64,000 nucleotides of DNA from an uncultured Sutterella sp. (GTDB lineage Bacteria; Pseudomonadota; Gammaproteobacteria; Burkholderiales; Burkholderiaceae_F): contig CASEFX010000011.1 in NCBI GenBank assembly GCA_949287305.1, forward strand, positions 1 to 64,000, written 5' to 3'. The position numbers and the translations under genes are program-made. This document shows positions 1 through 8,131 of the stretch, in pieces. Every line of letters begins with the position of its first letter. Position 1 is the first letter of the stretch. The notes under the pieces were generated by a model. That model searched no databases. It was given only the letters and a program-made list of their open reading frames with translations, and was not told where the DNA came from.

Positions 1-13
1 CTTACCTCCACCA
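1..13 (+). tRNA. 3' end of a tRNA-Ala gene, cut by the window start
   Basis: The first 13 bases are identical to the last 13 bases of the complete tRNA-Ala at 123-198, including the encoded CCA end. The rest of the gene lies before the window. With the following tRNA-Glu it forms a first copy of the Ala-Glu pair that recurs 185 bases later. Confidence 0.85.
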
Positions 14-22
14 AGGAATAAG

Positions 23-98
23 GTCCCTATCGTCTAGAGGCCTAGGACACAACCCTTTCACGGTTGGTACCGGGGTTCGAATCCCCGTAGGGACGCCA
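23..98 (+). tRNA. tRNA-Glu (anticodon TTC)
   Basis: A 76-nt cloverleaf. The acceptor stem GTCCCTA pairs with TAGGGAC, followed by G and an encoded CCA. The anticodon stem CAACC/GGTTG carries the loop CTTTCAC, which gives anticodon TTC. The T arm is CGGGG/CCCCG around TTCGAAT. It sits 9 nt after the tRNA-Ala tail, so the two are probably cut from one precursor. An identical copy follows at 208-283. Confidence 0.97.
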
Positions 99-122
99 TT
101 CTTTTCGGAGACAAGACAATTC

Positions 123-198
<76 letters not shown>

Positions 199-207
199 AA
201 AAACAAG

Positions 208-283
208 GTCCCTATCGTCTAGAGGCCTAGGACACAACCCTTTCACGGTTGGTACCGGGGTTCGAATCCCCGTAGGGACGCCA
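208..283 (+). tRNA. tRNA-Glu (anticodon TTC), second copy
   Basis: Identical over 76 nt to the tRNA-Glu at 23-98, with the same anticodon and encoded CCA. It is the last tRNA of the operon; a rho-independent terminator follows 47 nt downstream. The Ala-Glu pair is therefore tandemly duplicated with a period of 185 nt, while the short spacers between the genes have diverged. Confidence 0.97.
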
Positions 284-330
284 TTCATAAGACGCCGCGA
301 ACAACAAACGAGAAAGGCGCAGAAAAGAAG

Positions 331-365
331 AACCCGCAGCGATTTCGGTCGTTGCGGGTTTTTTA
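331..365 (+). terminator. Terminator of the tRNA operon
   Basis: AACCCGCAGCGA pairs with TCGTTGCGGGTT (one G-U pair) across a short loop and is followed by six T. On the other strand the hairpin is followed by a weaker T-rich run, so it may also end the hpf transcript coming from the right. Confidence 0.9.
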
Positions 366-398
366 TTGCGTGCCGCCGGGTTTCGACGGCCTTCGGGA

Positions 399-704
399 TC
401 AGTGATTGCGGCGCTTGTCGGCCTCGTCCTTCACGGCGCGGCGGACGCTGTCAAAGGCGTCGTTGATCGCAAGCATCACGTCCATGTTCGAGCGGTTGAC
501 GATCACGTCGTGACCCGAGGCGAGGACGTCCACGCGGACGCTGTATTCGCCGATGGTCTGATGGCCCTCCTGAGACACCGTGACCTTGCAGGGACCGAGG
601 CGCTGATCGAAGCGGCGCAGGGCTTCCACGTTCTTCGTAACGGCCTGTTCAACGGCTTCGGAACGGTCTACGCCATGAAATACGATCTGAAGGGATTGGG
701 GCAT
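399..704 (-). CDS. hpf: Ribosome hibernation-promoting factor, short HPF/RaiA type
   Basis: A 101-residue S30AE-domain protein. This family binds the 30S decoding centre and helps form inactive 100S ribosome dimers in slow or stationary growth. The start is MPQSLQIVFHG, with GAGAGG about 6 nt upstream; the longer upstream reading frame has no family similarity. The single domain shows the usual pattern of an early beta strand, the helix SEAVEQAVTKNVEALRRF, then the strands CKVTVSQ and YSVRVDVLA, and ends in a basic tail. Short HPF proteins lack the C-terminal dimerisation domain of long HPF, and so does this one. In many proteobacteria hpf lies beside rpoN; here it stands alone and divergent from a repeat-protein gene. 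Confidence 0.9.
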   Translation of the reverse strand: MPQSLQIVFHGVDRSEAVEQAVTKNVEALRRFDQRLGPCKVTVSQEGHQTIGEYSVRVDVLASGHDVIVNRSNMDVMLAINDAFDSVRRAVKDEADKRRNH

Positions 705-1064
705 AAACACCTCTCTTTTTTCTTGTTGGACGACGATCGGCTCGTCGCTGGATGAGGCGGTCGAACACCGCTTCAATGTTGGGAGGGGAAAAAGCGATTT
801 TTCGCCCCCCGTAAGACAAATATATGCCCTCGTTCGTTTTTTTGCACGAAGCTTGTTGCAAGAAGAAACCCCGACCCTCTTTTGGAAACGCTCGGTAGGA
901 AAATCTTGGCCGACGCAAAGACGCGGAAACACCGGAAAGAGGCGGTCGGGATGCGCTTTCGATACAATATTAAGATTCCGGAACCCGCTTCCCTTCGGGA
1001 AGTCTCGACGCGCCCGGGGCGCGTCTCTTCAGAACTTTTTTGACGTCAATAGGAATTCACTTCA
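705..1064. other. 360-nt divergent intergenic region with two hairpins
   Basis: No credible gene is visible here. It must hold the divergent promoters for hpf and the repeat-protein gene. Toward hpf there is an AT-rich stretch at about 815-850 with TATATT. Toward the right gene there is a -10-like TACAAT at 963-968 without a good -35. Two hairpins follow in the leader: CTTCCC/GGGAAG (988-1002) and GACGCGCC/GGCGCGTC (1007-1025). A T6 run comes 10 nt later, too far for an ordinary terminator. Confidence 0.5.
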
Positions 1065-1664
1065 ATGGATCGCAAACCCTGGAAAATGAACGGGCCGCAC
1101 CGCGGCGGATTTGAATCGGACCGCCGTGAAGGGCGCTTCTCCGATCGCCGTGACGACCGTTTTTCGGATCGCCGCGAAGACCGCTTCTCGGACCGCCGCG
1201 AGGACCGTTTCTCGGACCGTCGTGAAGACCGCTTCTCCGACCGTCGCGAAGGCGGTCGTTTTGCCGATCGCCGCGAGGGCGGCCGCTTCGGGGACCGCCG
1301 CGTCCAGGGAGGACGCCGCTTCAACGACCGCCGCGACGCCTTCGGCGTGCGCTCGGGTCCGCGCGCCCGCGCGCTCGAAAACCGCCGCTACGCCGAAAAG
1401 AGCGACTTCGAAAAGAACGCCGTCGTGCGTCTCGCCGCGGACGTGGCGCCCTACTTTGAAAACGCCGACGCCGTCAACGATGCGCTTCGCCACTTGATCG
1501 CCGTCGCGGGCCTCCTCAAGAAGGAGGAAAAGAAGGCCGAAACCGCTCCCGCCGTCACGCAGGAGGAGGCCGAAGTCCTCTTCGCCGACGCCGACCGCGA
1601 GGACGACGTCGAAACGGCTTCCTACGGTGAAGCCGAAGGCAAGGAAGAAGAACCGGCCGCTTAA
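1065..1664 (+). CDS. Mixed-charge FxDRR-repeat protein of unknown function
   Basis: I do not recognise a family for this 199-residue protein. Residues 25-90 hold eight copies of F-x-D-R-R; the first five are spaced exactly 8 residues apart, later ones 9 to 11, and the stretch is almost only R, D, E, G, F and S. Residues about 115-150 look like a small helical domain (VVRLAADVAPYFENADAVNDALRHLIAV). The rest, from about 152, is acidic and probably disordered. The repeats differ at synonymous codon positions, which suggests the protein repeat is maintained rather than newly duplicated. There is no signal peptide or membrane segment. Arg-rich repeats of this kind often contact RNA; together with the divergent ribosome hibernation gene this suggests, as inference only, an RNA- or ribosome-linked role. 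Confidence 0.75.
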   Translation: MDRKPWKMNGPHRGGFESDRREGRFSDRRDDRFSDRREDRFSDRREDRFSDRREDRFSDRREGGRFADRREGGRFGDRRVQGGRRFNDRRDAFGVRSGPRARALENRRYAEKSDFEKNAVVRLAADVAPYFENADAVNDALRHLIAVAGLLKKEEKKAETAPAVTQEEAEVLFADADREDDVETASYGEAEGKEEEPAA

Positions 1665-1709
1665 GATTTCTCGGAGGGTCGCTCCGATAGAATGTTCTGC
1701 GTTTACGAA

Positions 1710-1732
1710 GGGCGCGCGCTCGTCGCGCGCCC
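1710..1732 (+). other. Strong GC hairpin between the repeat-protein gene and glpK
   Basis: GGGCGCGCG pairs perfectly with CGCGCGCCC (9 bp, 5-nt loop). No T run follows, so it is either a weak terminator for the upstream gene or a leader structure of the glpK mRNA. Confidence 0.45.
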
Positions 1733-1739
1733 GACGCAC

Positions 1740-1761
1740 GCCAACACAGGGCCAACACAGG
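1740..1761 (+). repeat. 11-bp perfect tandem repeat containing the glpK ribosome binding site
   Basis: GCCAACACAGG occurs twice head to tail directly before glpK. The AGG of the second copy, continued by TGA, forms the Shine-Dalgarno sequence about 8 nt before the GTG start. The first copy carries a spare AGG 11 nt further upstream. Confidence 0.8.
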
Positions 1762-1770
1762 TGAACCGCC

Positions 1771-3261
1771 GTGAAGTACATCCTCGCACTTGATCAGGGC
1801 ACAACGAGCTCCCGCGCGCTCCTCTTCAACGAACGGGCGCAGGTCGTCTGGCTCGAACAGGAAGAGTTCGCGCAGCACTATCCGGCTTCGGGCTGGGTCG
1901 AGCACGACGCCCTCGAGATTTGGGAGACGACGCGCCGCTGCGTCGACCGTGCGCTTCGCCGCTCGGGCGTCCGGGCGGAGGAAATCGCCGCGGTCGGGCT
2001 CACCAATCAGCGCGAAACGACGATTCTCTGGGACCGCAAGACCGGAGAGCCTCTCGCGCCCGCCATCGTGTGGCAGGACCGCCGCACGGCGGACTTCTGC
2101 GAAGAGCTGCGCCGTCGCGGAGAAGAAGAGATGGTGGCGGGCAAAACCGGCCTGCGTCTCGATCCGTACTTCTCGGCGACGAAGATCCGCTGGCTTCTCG
2201 ACCGGATTCCGGGGGCGCGCGCCCGGGCCGAACGGGGCGAAATCGCCTTCGGCACGGTCGACTCGTGGCTCATTTGGCAGCTCACGGGCGGACGCCGTCA
2301 CGCGACGGACCTGACGAACGCCTCGCGCACGCTTTTGTGCGATCTGCGCACGGGACAGTGGGACGACGAACTCCTGCAGCTCTTTGACGTCCCGAAGGCG
2401 ATCCTCCCCGAAATCGTTCCGAGCTCGGCCGTGATCGCCGAGACCGATCCCGCGCTCTGGGGCCGGGCCATTCCGATCGCGGGCGTAGCGGGCGACCAGC
2501 AGGCGGCCTCCTTCGGGCAGGCCTGCTTTGCGCCGGGGACGGCGAAGAACACCTACGGGACGGGGGGCTTTCTCCTCATGAACGTGGGCACGACCCCGAG
2601 AATCAGCACGCAGCGCCTCTTGGGCACGGCTCTCTGGCAGCGCGGTTCGCTTCCGGCGGAATACGCCCTCGAAGGGAGTGTGTTCATCGCCGGGGCCGTC
2701 GTACAATGGTTGCGCGACGGACTGAAGTTTTTCTCGAGCGCTTCCGAAGTCGAGGAGCTCGCGCGCTCCGTCCCCGACAACGGCGGGGTCTATCTCGTGC
2801 CCGCCTTCGTGGGACTCGGCGCTCCCTATTGGGACAGCGACGCCCGGGGGCTGCTGATCGGGCTCACCCGCGCGACGAACCGCGCGCACGTGGCGCGCGC
2901 GGCGCTCGAAGGCATCGCCTTCCAGTGTGCCGAAGTGCTCGAGGCGATGCAGCGCGACGCGCATGTGCCGCTCACCGAACTGCGCGTCGACGGCGGCGCC
3001 TCCCGCAACGATTTGCTCATGCAATTTCAGGCCGACATCTCGGGCGTGCCCGTCATTCGGCCGGCCAATACCGAAACCACCGCGCTCGGCGCGGCCTTCC
3101 TCGCGGGGCTCGCCTGCGGCGTGTGGCGGGATTTGGACGAACTTTCTTCGCTCTGGCGGGTCGACCGCGTGTTCGAACCCTCCATGAGCGCGGACCAGAA
3201 AACCTCTTTGATGAACCAGTGGTCACGTGCCGTCGGCCGGGCCCGTAATTGGAACCAGTGA
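1771..3261 (+). CDS. glpK: Glycerol kinase
   Basis: Phosphorylates glycerol to sn-glycerol 3-phosphate with ATP in the cytoplasm. The 496 residues match the family's usual length of about 500. The FGGY-family N terminus [15 protein letters not shown] is at residues 5-19, TNQRET at 78-83 and VWQDRRT at 100-106. GVAGDQQA near 240 contributes catalytic Asp and glycerol-binding residues. The start is GTG, preceded by AGGTGA. The stop lies 2 nt before the glpD ATG, so kinase and dehydrogenase form one operon that feeds glycerol to dihydroxyacetone phosphate. No glpF transporter gene is present in the window. I see no recognisable GlpR operator. Confidence 0.97.
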   Translation: MKYILALDQGTTSSRALLFNERAQVVWLEQEEFAQHYPASGWVEHDALEIWETTRRCVDRALRRSGVRAEEIAAVGLTNQRETTILWDRKTGEPLAPAIVWQDRRTADFCEELRRRGEEEMVAGKTGLRLDPYFSATKIRWLLDRIPGARARAERGEIAFGTVDSWLIWQLTGGRRHATDLTNASRTLLCDLRTGQWDDELLQLFDVPKAILPEIVPSSAVIAETDPALWGRAIPIAGVAGDQQAASFGQACFAPGTAKNTYGTGGFLLMNVGTTPRISTQRLLGTALWQRGSLPAEYALEGSVFIAGAVVQWLRDGLKFFSSASEVEELARSVPDNGGVYLVPAFVGLGAPYWDSDARGLLIGLTRATNRAHVARAALEGIAFQCAEVLEAMQRDAHVPLTELRVDGGASRNDLLMQFQADISGVPVIRPANTETTALGAAFLAGLACGVWRDLDELSSLWRVDRVFEPSMSADQKTSLMNQWSRAVGRARNWNQ

Positions 3262-3263
3262 AC

Positions 3264-4817
3264 ATGTCTGAAGTGAAACCCCTCGTTCGGGAAGCGTTGC
3301 TCGAAGAGCTGCGCCAGGATCCTCTGTGGGATGTTGTGGTCATCGGCGGCGGCGCCACGGGCGTCGGCATCGCCGTGGACGCGGCCTCGCGCGGGCTGAA
3401 GACCGTTTTGCTCGAGGCGCAGGACTTTGCCGCGGGCACCTCGTCGCGCTCGACGAAGCTCATCCACGGGGGCGTGCGCTACATGAAGAACCCCCGCGAC
3501 TGGGGCTTGGTCCGCGAAGCGCTCAAGGAACGCCGCATCCTCATCAAGAACGCTCCACACCTTGTTCACGCGAAGCCCTTCATTCTGCCGACCTACAAGA
3601 AGTGGGAACGCGAATACTTCACCGTGGGCCTGGGCATCTACTCGGCGATGACCTACGGCGGCTACGGCATCGGCCGCACGAGCAGCCTCTCGCGCGAAGA
3701 AACGCTCTCGCGCCTGCCGGGCGTCAAGGCCGAAGGCCTCATGGGCGGCGTGCAGTTCTATGACGGGCAGTTCGACGACGCCCGCCTGACGGTCGCGCTC
3801 ATGCGCACGGCCTACAACCTCGGCGCCACGCCCCTCAACTACATGCCCGTCATCGGCATCGAACGCAAGGGCGGCTGGATTCAGTCCGTCACGGCGCAGG
3901 ACAAGGAAACGGGCGAGGAATTCCGCATCCGCACGAAGATGGTCTTCAACGCCGCGGGCGCCTGGGTCGATCCGATCCGCCGCATGGTCGATCCCGACGC
4001 CTCGACGCTCGTTCGCGTCTCGCGCGGTTCGCACATCCTGCTCGACAAGAGCTTCATGCCCGGCGACACGGGCATGCTCATCCCGAAGACCCGCGACGGG
4101 CGCGTTCTCTTTGCGATTCCCTGGCACGAAATGCTCCTCGTCGGCACGACCGACGTCGAACAGCGTGAAGCGGAATTCGATCCGAAGGTGAGCGAAGAGG
4201 AAGTGAACTTCATGATCGAAACCGCGTCGGGCTACCTCGAAAAGCCCATCACGCGCGCCGACGTGAAGGCGACCTTCGCCGGTCTGCGTCCGCTCTTCAA
4301 TCCGCAGGCGACGGGCTCCGCCGGCTCCACCGCCAAGGTTTCGCGCGAACACGCCGTCATTCCGGAATACGGCAACATGATCACCGTGACGGGCGGCAAG
4401 TGGACGGCCTACCGCAAGATGGCCGAGCACGCCATGCTCGAAGCCACGCAGCGCCACCTCATCCCGGCTCGTCTGTGCGTCACGAAGGATCTGCCGATCT
4501 TCGCCGACCAGGTCTGGGATCAGGCCGCGCTCGAAGTGGCCGCGGAAAAGAGCGAGGAAGCCGACGCCAAGGTGGTCGAATACGCCCGCTACAGCCGCGA
4601 ATACGAAGGCGCCCGCACGGCCGAGGACGTTCTCTTCCGCCGTCTGCGTCTCGGCCAGATGAACGCCGAACGCACCGAAGCGCTCCTGCCGAAGGTCCGC
4701 GCGGTCTTTGAAGAAGCGTCCGAGCCCGCCGAGGCGGTCGAAGAAAAGACGGAATCCGCGCCGGTGGAAGCCGCGCCGGTTGAGACCGTCGAAAATACGG
4801 AAGAAACGCAGGCCTGA
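3264..4817 (+). CDS. glpD: FAD-dependent glycerol-3-phosphate dehydrogenase with acidic C-terminal tail
   Basis: Oxidises glycerol 3-phosphate to dihydroxyacetone phosphate and passes electrons to quinone at the inner membrane. An ATG at 3264, just after the glpK stop, gives 517 residues; a TTG 15 nt upstream is possible but less likely. The FAD-binding motif VVIGGGATGVG is at about residues 25-35, followed by the family block GTSSRSTKLIHGGVRYM. TGGKWTAYRKMAEHA begins the C-terminal domain. The last 30 or so residues are a Glu/Ala/Pro-rich tail with repeats of APVE, which E. coli GlpD lacks. Confidence 0.95.
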   Translation: MSEVKPLVREALLEELRQDPLWDVVVIGGGATGVGIAVDAASRGLKTVLLEAQDFAAGTSSRSTKLIHGGVRYMKNPRDWGLVREALKERRILIKNAPHLVHAKPFILPTYKKWEREYFTVGLGIYSAMTYGGYGIGRTSSLSREETLSRLPGVKAEGLMGGVQFYDGQFDDARLTVALMRTAYNLGATPLNYMPVIGIERKGGWIQSVTAQDKETGEEFRIRTKMVFNAAGAWVDPIRRMVDPDASTLVRVSRGSHILLDKSFMPGDTGMLIPKTRDGRVLFAIPWHEMLLVGTTDVEQREAEFDPKVSEEEVNFMIETASGYLEKPITRADVKATFAGLRPLFNPQATGSAGSTAKVSREHAVIPEYGNMITVTGGKWTAYRKMAEHAMLEATQRHLIPARLCVTKDLPIFADQVWDQAALEVAAEKSEEADAKVVEYARYSREYEGARTAEDVLFRRLRLGQMNAERTEALLPKVRAVFEEASEPAEAVEEKTESAPVEAAPVETVENTEETQA

Positions 4818-4844
4818 ACCGCCTCCCTTTTCGTATAATCGTTC

Positions 4845-4886
4845 CCGCCCGGAACCCCAGACGTCGGAGTTTCGGGCGGTTTTGTT
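4845..4886 (+). terminator. Terminator after glpKD
   Basis: CCGCCCGGAAC pairs with GTTTCGGGCGG (11 bp with one G-T) and is followed by TTTTGTTT. A TATAAT at 4834-4839 lies just before it, with no clear -35; if that is a real promoter, the hairpin would instead sit in the leader of the next gene. Confidence 0.8.
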
Positions 4887-4905
4887 TCAATAGGACGGAA
4901 AAGCT

Positions 4906-5508
4906 ATGGAATACGGTTTCTGGGGCGCACTGATGCTGATGGTGCTGATGGCGGACCCGCTCGGCAACATTCCCATCACGATCGCCTGCATGAAGAACGT
5001 TCCCAATCACCGCCGCGTGCGGGTGATCTTTCGGGAGTGCGTGATCGCCATGGTGACGCTTCTGCTCGCCATGTTCTTCGGCCACGCCTTCATGACGGCG
5101 CTCGGCCTCTCGGACGCGGCGCTCACGATCGGCGGTTCCGTGATCGTCATGCTCATGGCCATCCGCATGGTCTTTCCTTCCAAGGAAGGGGTCTTCGGGG
5201 AAACGCCCGACGGCGAACCCTTCATCGTGCCGCTTGCGATCCCGGCCATCGCGGGTCCCTCCACCATCGCGACCATCATGATGATCGCCGCCACCGATCC
5301 GAGCCGCACGCTCGAATGGGGCGCGATCGTCGTCATCACGGCCTTCGTCTCCTTCGTGGTGCTCGCCTCGGCCGACTGGCTGCAGCAAAAGCTCGGCGAA
5401 AAGGTGACCATGGCCGTCGAACGCCTCACGGGGCTTCTCCTCGCGATGATGGCCACGCAGATGTTCCTCTCGGGCACCGCCAAGTACGTCGAGGGACTCA
5501 TCGGCTGA
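4906..5508 (+). CDS. MarC-family integral membrane protein
   Basis: A 200-residue protein with about six hydrophobic segments, for example residues 5-25, 45-67, 73-92, 110-130, 139-157 and 170-190. The N-terminal block ADPLGNIPI and the internal PLAIPAIAGPSTIATIM are typical of the MarC/YhgN family. The family sits in the inner membrane; it was once linked to multiple antibiotic resistance, but its substrate is not settled. ATG is preceded by AGGA 11 nt upstream. It lies between two terminated units and is probably monocistronic. Confidence 0.9.
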   Translation: MEYGFWGALMLMVLMADPLGNIPITIACMKNVPNHRRVRVIFRECVIAMVTLLLAMFFGHAFMTALGLSDAALTIGGSVIVMLMAIRMVFPSKEGVFGETPDGEPFIVPLAIPAIAGPSTIATIMMIAATDPSRTLEWGAIVVITAFVSFVVLASADWLQQKLGEKVTMAVERLTGLLLAMMATQMFLSGTAKYVEGLIG

Positions 5509-5546
5509 CGGATGCGCGCGAAGCGTAAAAAAGATTCGGGATTTCT

Positions 5547-5576
5547 TTGACAGTCCCCAGAAGAATCGAATAAAAT
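5547..5576 (+). promoter_or_regulatory. Sigma70 promoter of rplM-rpsI
   Basis: Perfect -35 TTGACA (5547-5552), 18-nt spacer, -10 TAAAAT (5571-5576). It is the clearest housekeeping promoter in the window, as expected for ribosomal protein genes. Transcription would start near 5583 and leave a leader of about 220 nt before rplM. Confidence 0.85.
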
Positions 5577-5664
5577 CGCTCCCCTAGCTTTGTCGGGCGG
5601 ATTGCTTACCCCATCGATTTTCCACTGGCACCGCCACGGCGATGAAGCTGGATGCAACGTATAC

Positions 5665-5717
5665 GGCGGATCGCCGCCTCCCCCGAGTGCGGAGGGCGGA
5701 CGGATCTGCTTTCTTTT
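5665..5717 (+). promoter_or_regulatory. Candidate regulatory leader structure of rplM
   Basis: GGCGG (5665-5669) can pair with CCGCC (5674-5678). The same CCGCC can instead start a larger hairpin, CCGCCTCC (5674-5681) with GGAGGGCGG (5691-5699, one bulge). The second hairpin is followed by a pyrimidine run ending in T5. Two mutually exclusive hairpins of which one looks like a terminator fit an attenuation or autoregulation device. This is inference from base pairing only. Confidence 0.4.
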
Positions 5718-5804
5718 TGAATTCCTTTCGACCATCGGGGCGTTGTCAAGGCGGCGCCATCCGCTGCCGCGATGTTCGAAACACACTTTTTGTAGGTGAA
5801 CGCA

Positions 5805-6233
5805 ATGAAGACCTTCTCGGCCAAGCCGCTTGAGGTTAAGCGCGACTGGTTCGTGGTCGATGCCAGTGATAAGGTGCTCGGCCGTCTTGCCAGCGAAATC
5901 GCTCTGCGCCTCCGTGGCAAGCACAAGCCCGAATTCACGCCCCACGTCGACACGGGCGACTTTATCGTCGTCATCAACGCCGACAAGTTGAAGCTCTCCG
6001 CTGAAAAGGCGGGCAAGAAGACGTACTACCGTCACACGGGCTACCCCGGCGGTATCTACGAAACGACCTTCAAGGAAATGCAGGCGAAGCATCCGGGCCG
6101 CGCGCTCGAAATCGCCGTCAAGGGCATGCTCCCGAAGGGACCGCTCGGCTACGCCATGATCAAGAAGCTCAAGATCTACGCCGGTGCCGAACACCCGCAT
6201 TCCGCTCAGCAACCCCAGGTCCTCGACCTCTAA
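5805..6233 (+). CDS. rplM: 50S ribosomal protein L13
   Basis: Component of the large ribosomal subunit, assembled early onto 23S rRNA. ATG at 5805 (MKTFSAKP) gives 142 residues, the usual L13 length; a GTG 9 nt upstream is less likely. Family blocks are visible: [19 protein letters not shown] near the start, the [14 protein letters not shown] loop, and [19 protein letters not shown] at the end. rpsI follows 15 nt downstream, the standard bacterial L13-S9 pair. Expression is probably driven by the promoter at 5547 and may be tuned by the leader structure. Confidence 0.98.
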   Translation: MKTFSAKPLEVKRDWFVVDASDKVLGRLASEIALRLRGKHKPEFTPHVDTGDFIVVINADKLKLSAEKAGKKTYYRHTGYPGGIYETTFKEMQAKHPGRALEIAVKGMLPKGPLGYAMIKKLKIYAGAEHPHSAQQPQVLDL

Positions 6234-6248
6234 GAAAAGGCTTGAAAG

Positions 6249-6641
6249 ATGATCGGCATTTACAACTACGGCACGGGCCGTCGCAAGAGCTCGGTTGCCC
6301 GCGTCTTCATGAAGCGCGGCACGGGCAAGATCGTTATCAACGGTCGTCCCTTGGAACAGTACTTCAACCGTGAAACGGGCCGCATGGTCGTCATGCAGCC
6401 GCTCGAACTCACGGAAAACACCGAAACGTTCGACATCACCGTCAACGTCAGCGGTGGCGGTGAATCCGGCCAGGCCGGCGCCGTCCGTCACGGCATCACC
6501 CGCGCCCTCATCGACTACGATGAAGGCCTCAAGTCCGTCCTCTCGAACGCCGGCCTCGTGACGCGTGACGCCCGCGAAGTCGAACGTAAGAAGGTTGGTC
6601 TTCGCAAGGCCCGCCGCGCCAAGCAGTTCAGCAAGCGCTAA
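6249..6641 (+). CDS. rpsI: 30S ribosomal protein S9
   Basis: Small-subunit protein whose extended C terminus reaches the P-site tRNA. The 130 residues match the family. [13 protein letters not shown] at the start and [18 protein letters not shown] at the end are the hallmark ends; the final Arg is the residue that touches the tRNA anticodon loop. AAGG lies about 10 nt before ATG. It is the second gene of the rplM operon, closed by tandem hairpins. Confidence 0.98.
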   Translation: MIGIYNYGTGRRKSSVARVFMKRGTGKIVINGRPLEQYFNRETGRMVVMQPLELTENTETFDITVNVSGGGESGQAGAVRHGITRALIDYDEGLKSVLSNAGLVTRDAREVERKKVGLRKARRAKQFSKR

Positions 6642-6655
6642 TCGCTTCTTGGCTT

Positions 6656-6724
6656 GGGAAACGTCTCGGAACGTTTCCCTTCGGCACGAAAAAGCCCGTG
6701 GATTTCGGTCCCCGGGCTTTTTTT
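6656..6724 (+). terminator. Tandem hairpin terminator after rpsI
   Basis: The first hairpin is GGGAAACGT/ACGTTTCCC (6656-6679). The second is AAAAAGCCCG/CGGGCTTTTT (6689-6722), followed by more T. The second has the form of a full rho-independent terminator and could also act on the minus strand for the convergent add-like gene. Confidence 0.88.
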
Positions 6725-6781
6725 CGTTCGGCGCAAAGGAAAACGCCGCGTGGGGCGCGGCGTTTCGGGAGGAGGACTCGA

Positions 6782-7888
6782 TCAGCGTTCCGGAAGCGGC
6801 GGAAGCGCTTCGGCGAGTCGATCGAATTCGGCGAGCCACTCCTTCTTCCAGAGGGCCTTCTGTTCGTCGCTCACCCAGGCGGCGTCGATGCTGTTTTCGA
6901 CCATGCCGCGAAGGGCGGGGAGGTCAAAGCCGAGCCAGTTGAACATCAAGAGCCAGCTTTCCGCGGCGTTGACGTGGTGCATCGTCGGGTCGTCGCTGTT
7001 GGGGAAGACGCGCAGCCCCGCCTCGACCATCTTGCGGATCGGCTGGCGGATCGCCCATTCTTCGTCCGTGAAGGTGCGAAGGTAGTAGGAGTTGGTCGGG
7101 ACGACCGTGAAGATGAGGTTGCGGCGGCGGGCTTCCTCCATCAGGGCGGGATTGTCCGTGATCGTGTAGCCGTGGTCGACGCGTTCGACTTCGAGAAGGT
7201 CCATCGCGGTCTCGACGTTGCGCCAGTGTTCGCCGAATTCGCCCGCGTGCGCCGTGATGTGCAGACCCGCTTTCTTGGCGAGGCGGTAGGCCTTCCAGAA
7301 GTTTTCCGGTTCGTGCCCGGTTTCGCGGTAGTCGATCCCGATCCCGAGGGTTTCGGGCATGGGATGGCGAATCATTTCCTCGACCATGAAGACCGCTTCC
7401 TCGGGGGTGTCTTCGCGGTCGATGGAGGGAATGAGGCGGCCGACGGTGCCGCATTCGGCTTCGGCGCGCTTCAGGCCGCGGATGATGGCCTTTTGCCCTT
7501 CGTCGAAGGAATAGAAGTGCTTGAGGCCCGTCGAATTCCAGAAGTATTCGATGTAGCGCACGCCCAGGCGCGAGACGGCCACGGTGTGCTCGTAGGCGAT
7601 GCGCTCGAGATATTCCGGACGCGAGAGAATGTGCGCTTCGAGCGCGCGGAAAATGCGCAGGACGCCCACGGGCTTGTCGCCGCGGGTGAAGAAGCCGTCG
7701 ATCTCTTCCTGCGTGACCGGGGCGCCCGACAGACGCACGAGGTCCTCAAAGGTCGACTTCGTGATCGTGCCGAGCAGGTGGCAGTGCAGTTCGGCCTTGG
7801 GGAAGCGCGAGAAGAATTCGGTCCAGGCCTCGGGCAGGGGACGGGTGAAGGGAGAGTCGGGGACGAACCCCAGATTGGTTGCACGCAT
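6782..7888 (-). CDS. Adenosine deaminase-family amidohydrolase
   Basis: A metal-dependent TIM-barrel hydrolase of 368 residues; E. coli adenosine deaminase has 333. The start is MRATNLGFVP, preceded by GGAGG; the longer upstream frame would run across erpA on the other strand. The zinc-binding block ELHCHLLGTI stands for the classical H-x-H. It also has ITAHAGE, RVDHGYTI (family HG-x-R/T motif) and NSDDPTM, which carry the remaining metal and catalytic residues. Adenosine and adenine deaminases share these blocks, so the base or nucleoside specificity stays open. It is monocistronic, convergent with rpsI and divergent from erpA. The likely role is purine salvage. Confidence 0.82.
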   Translation of the reverse strand: MRATNLGFVPDSPFTRPLPEAWTEFFSRFPKAELHCHLLGTITKSTFEDLVRLSGAPVTQEEIDGFFTRGDKPVGVLRIFRALEAHILSRPEYLERIAYEHTVAVSRLGVRYIEYFWNSTGLKHFYSFDEGQKAIIRGLKRAEAECGTVGRLIPSIDREDTPEEAVFMVEEMIRHPMPETLGIGIDYRETGHEPENFWKAYRLAKKAGLHITAHAGEFGEHWRNVETAMDLLEVERVDHGYTITDNPALMEEARRRNLIFTVVPTNSYYLRTFTDEEWAIRQPIRKMVEAGLRVFPNSDDPTMHHVNAAESWLLMFNWLGFDLPALRGMVENSIDAAWVSDEQKALWKKEWLAEFDRLAEALPPLPER

Positions 7889-8131
7889 GGCGCAAAAACC
7901 TCCGTTAAACAGGAACGGCCCCAAGCATAGCAAAGTGCGGGAGGAGGAGAAATAATTCCTGACCGAAATACTCGAAAACCGGTCGAGATCGGATTCGTTT
8001 TGGTGTAGGATAGAGTGCCCGCGATGCCCGAGGCATCGCTCTCTCAATTGGTCCGACAGGGAACTTCGCTCCTGCCGGAAGCGCTCCGTCCGGCAACGGG
8101 CGAACGCCAACGAAAAACCGATGGAAAGGTT

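Noticed and set aside
1137..1334. 24-bp repeats as a CRISPR array
   Set aside because: Units are contiguous and in frame within a coding region, with no spacers.
7950..8010. CTCGA/TCGAG inverted repeat upstream of erpA as an IscR site
   Set aside because: It does not follow the known IscR consensus and short palindromes of this kind are common at this GC content.
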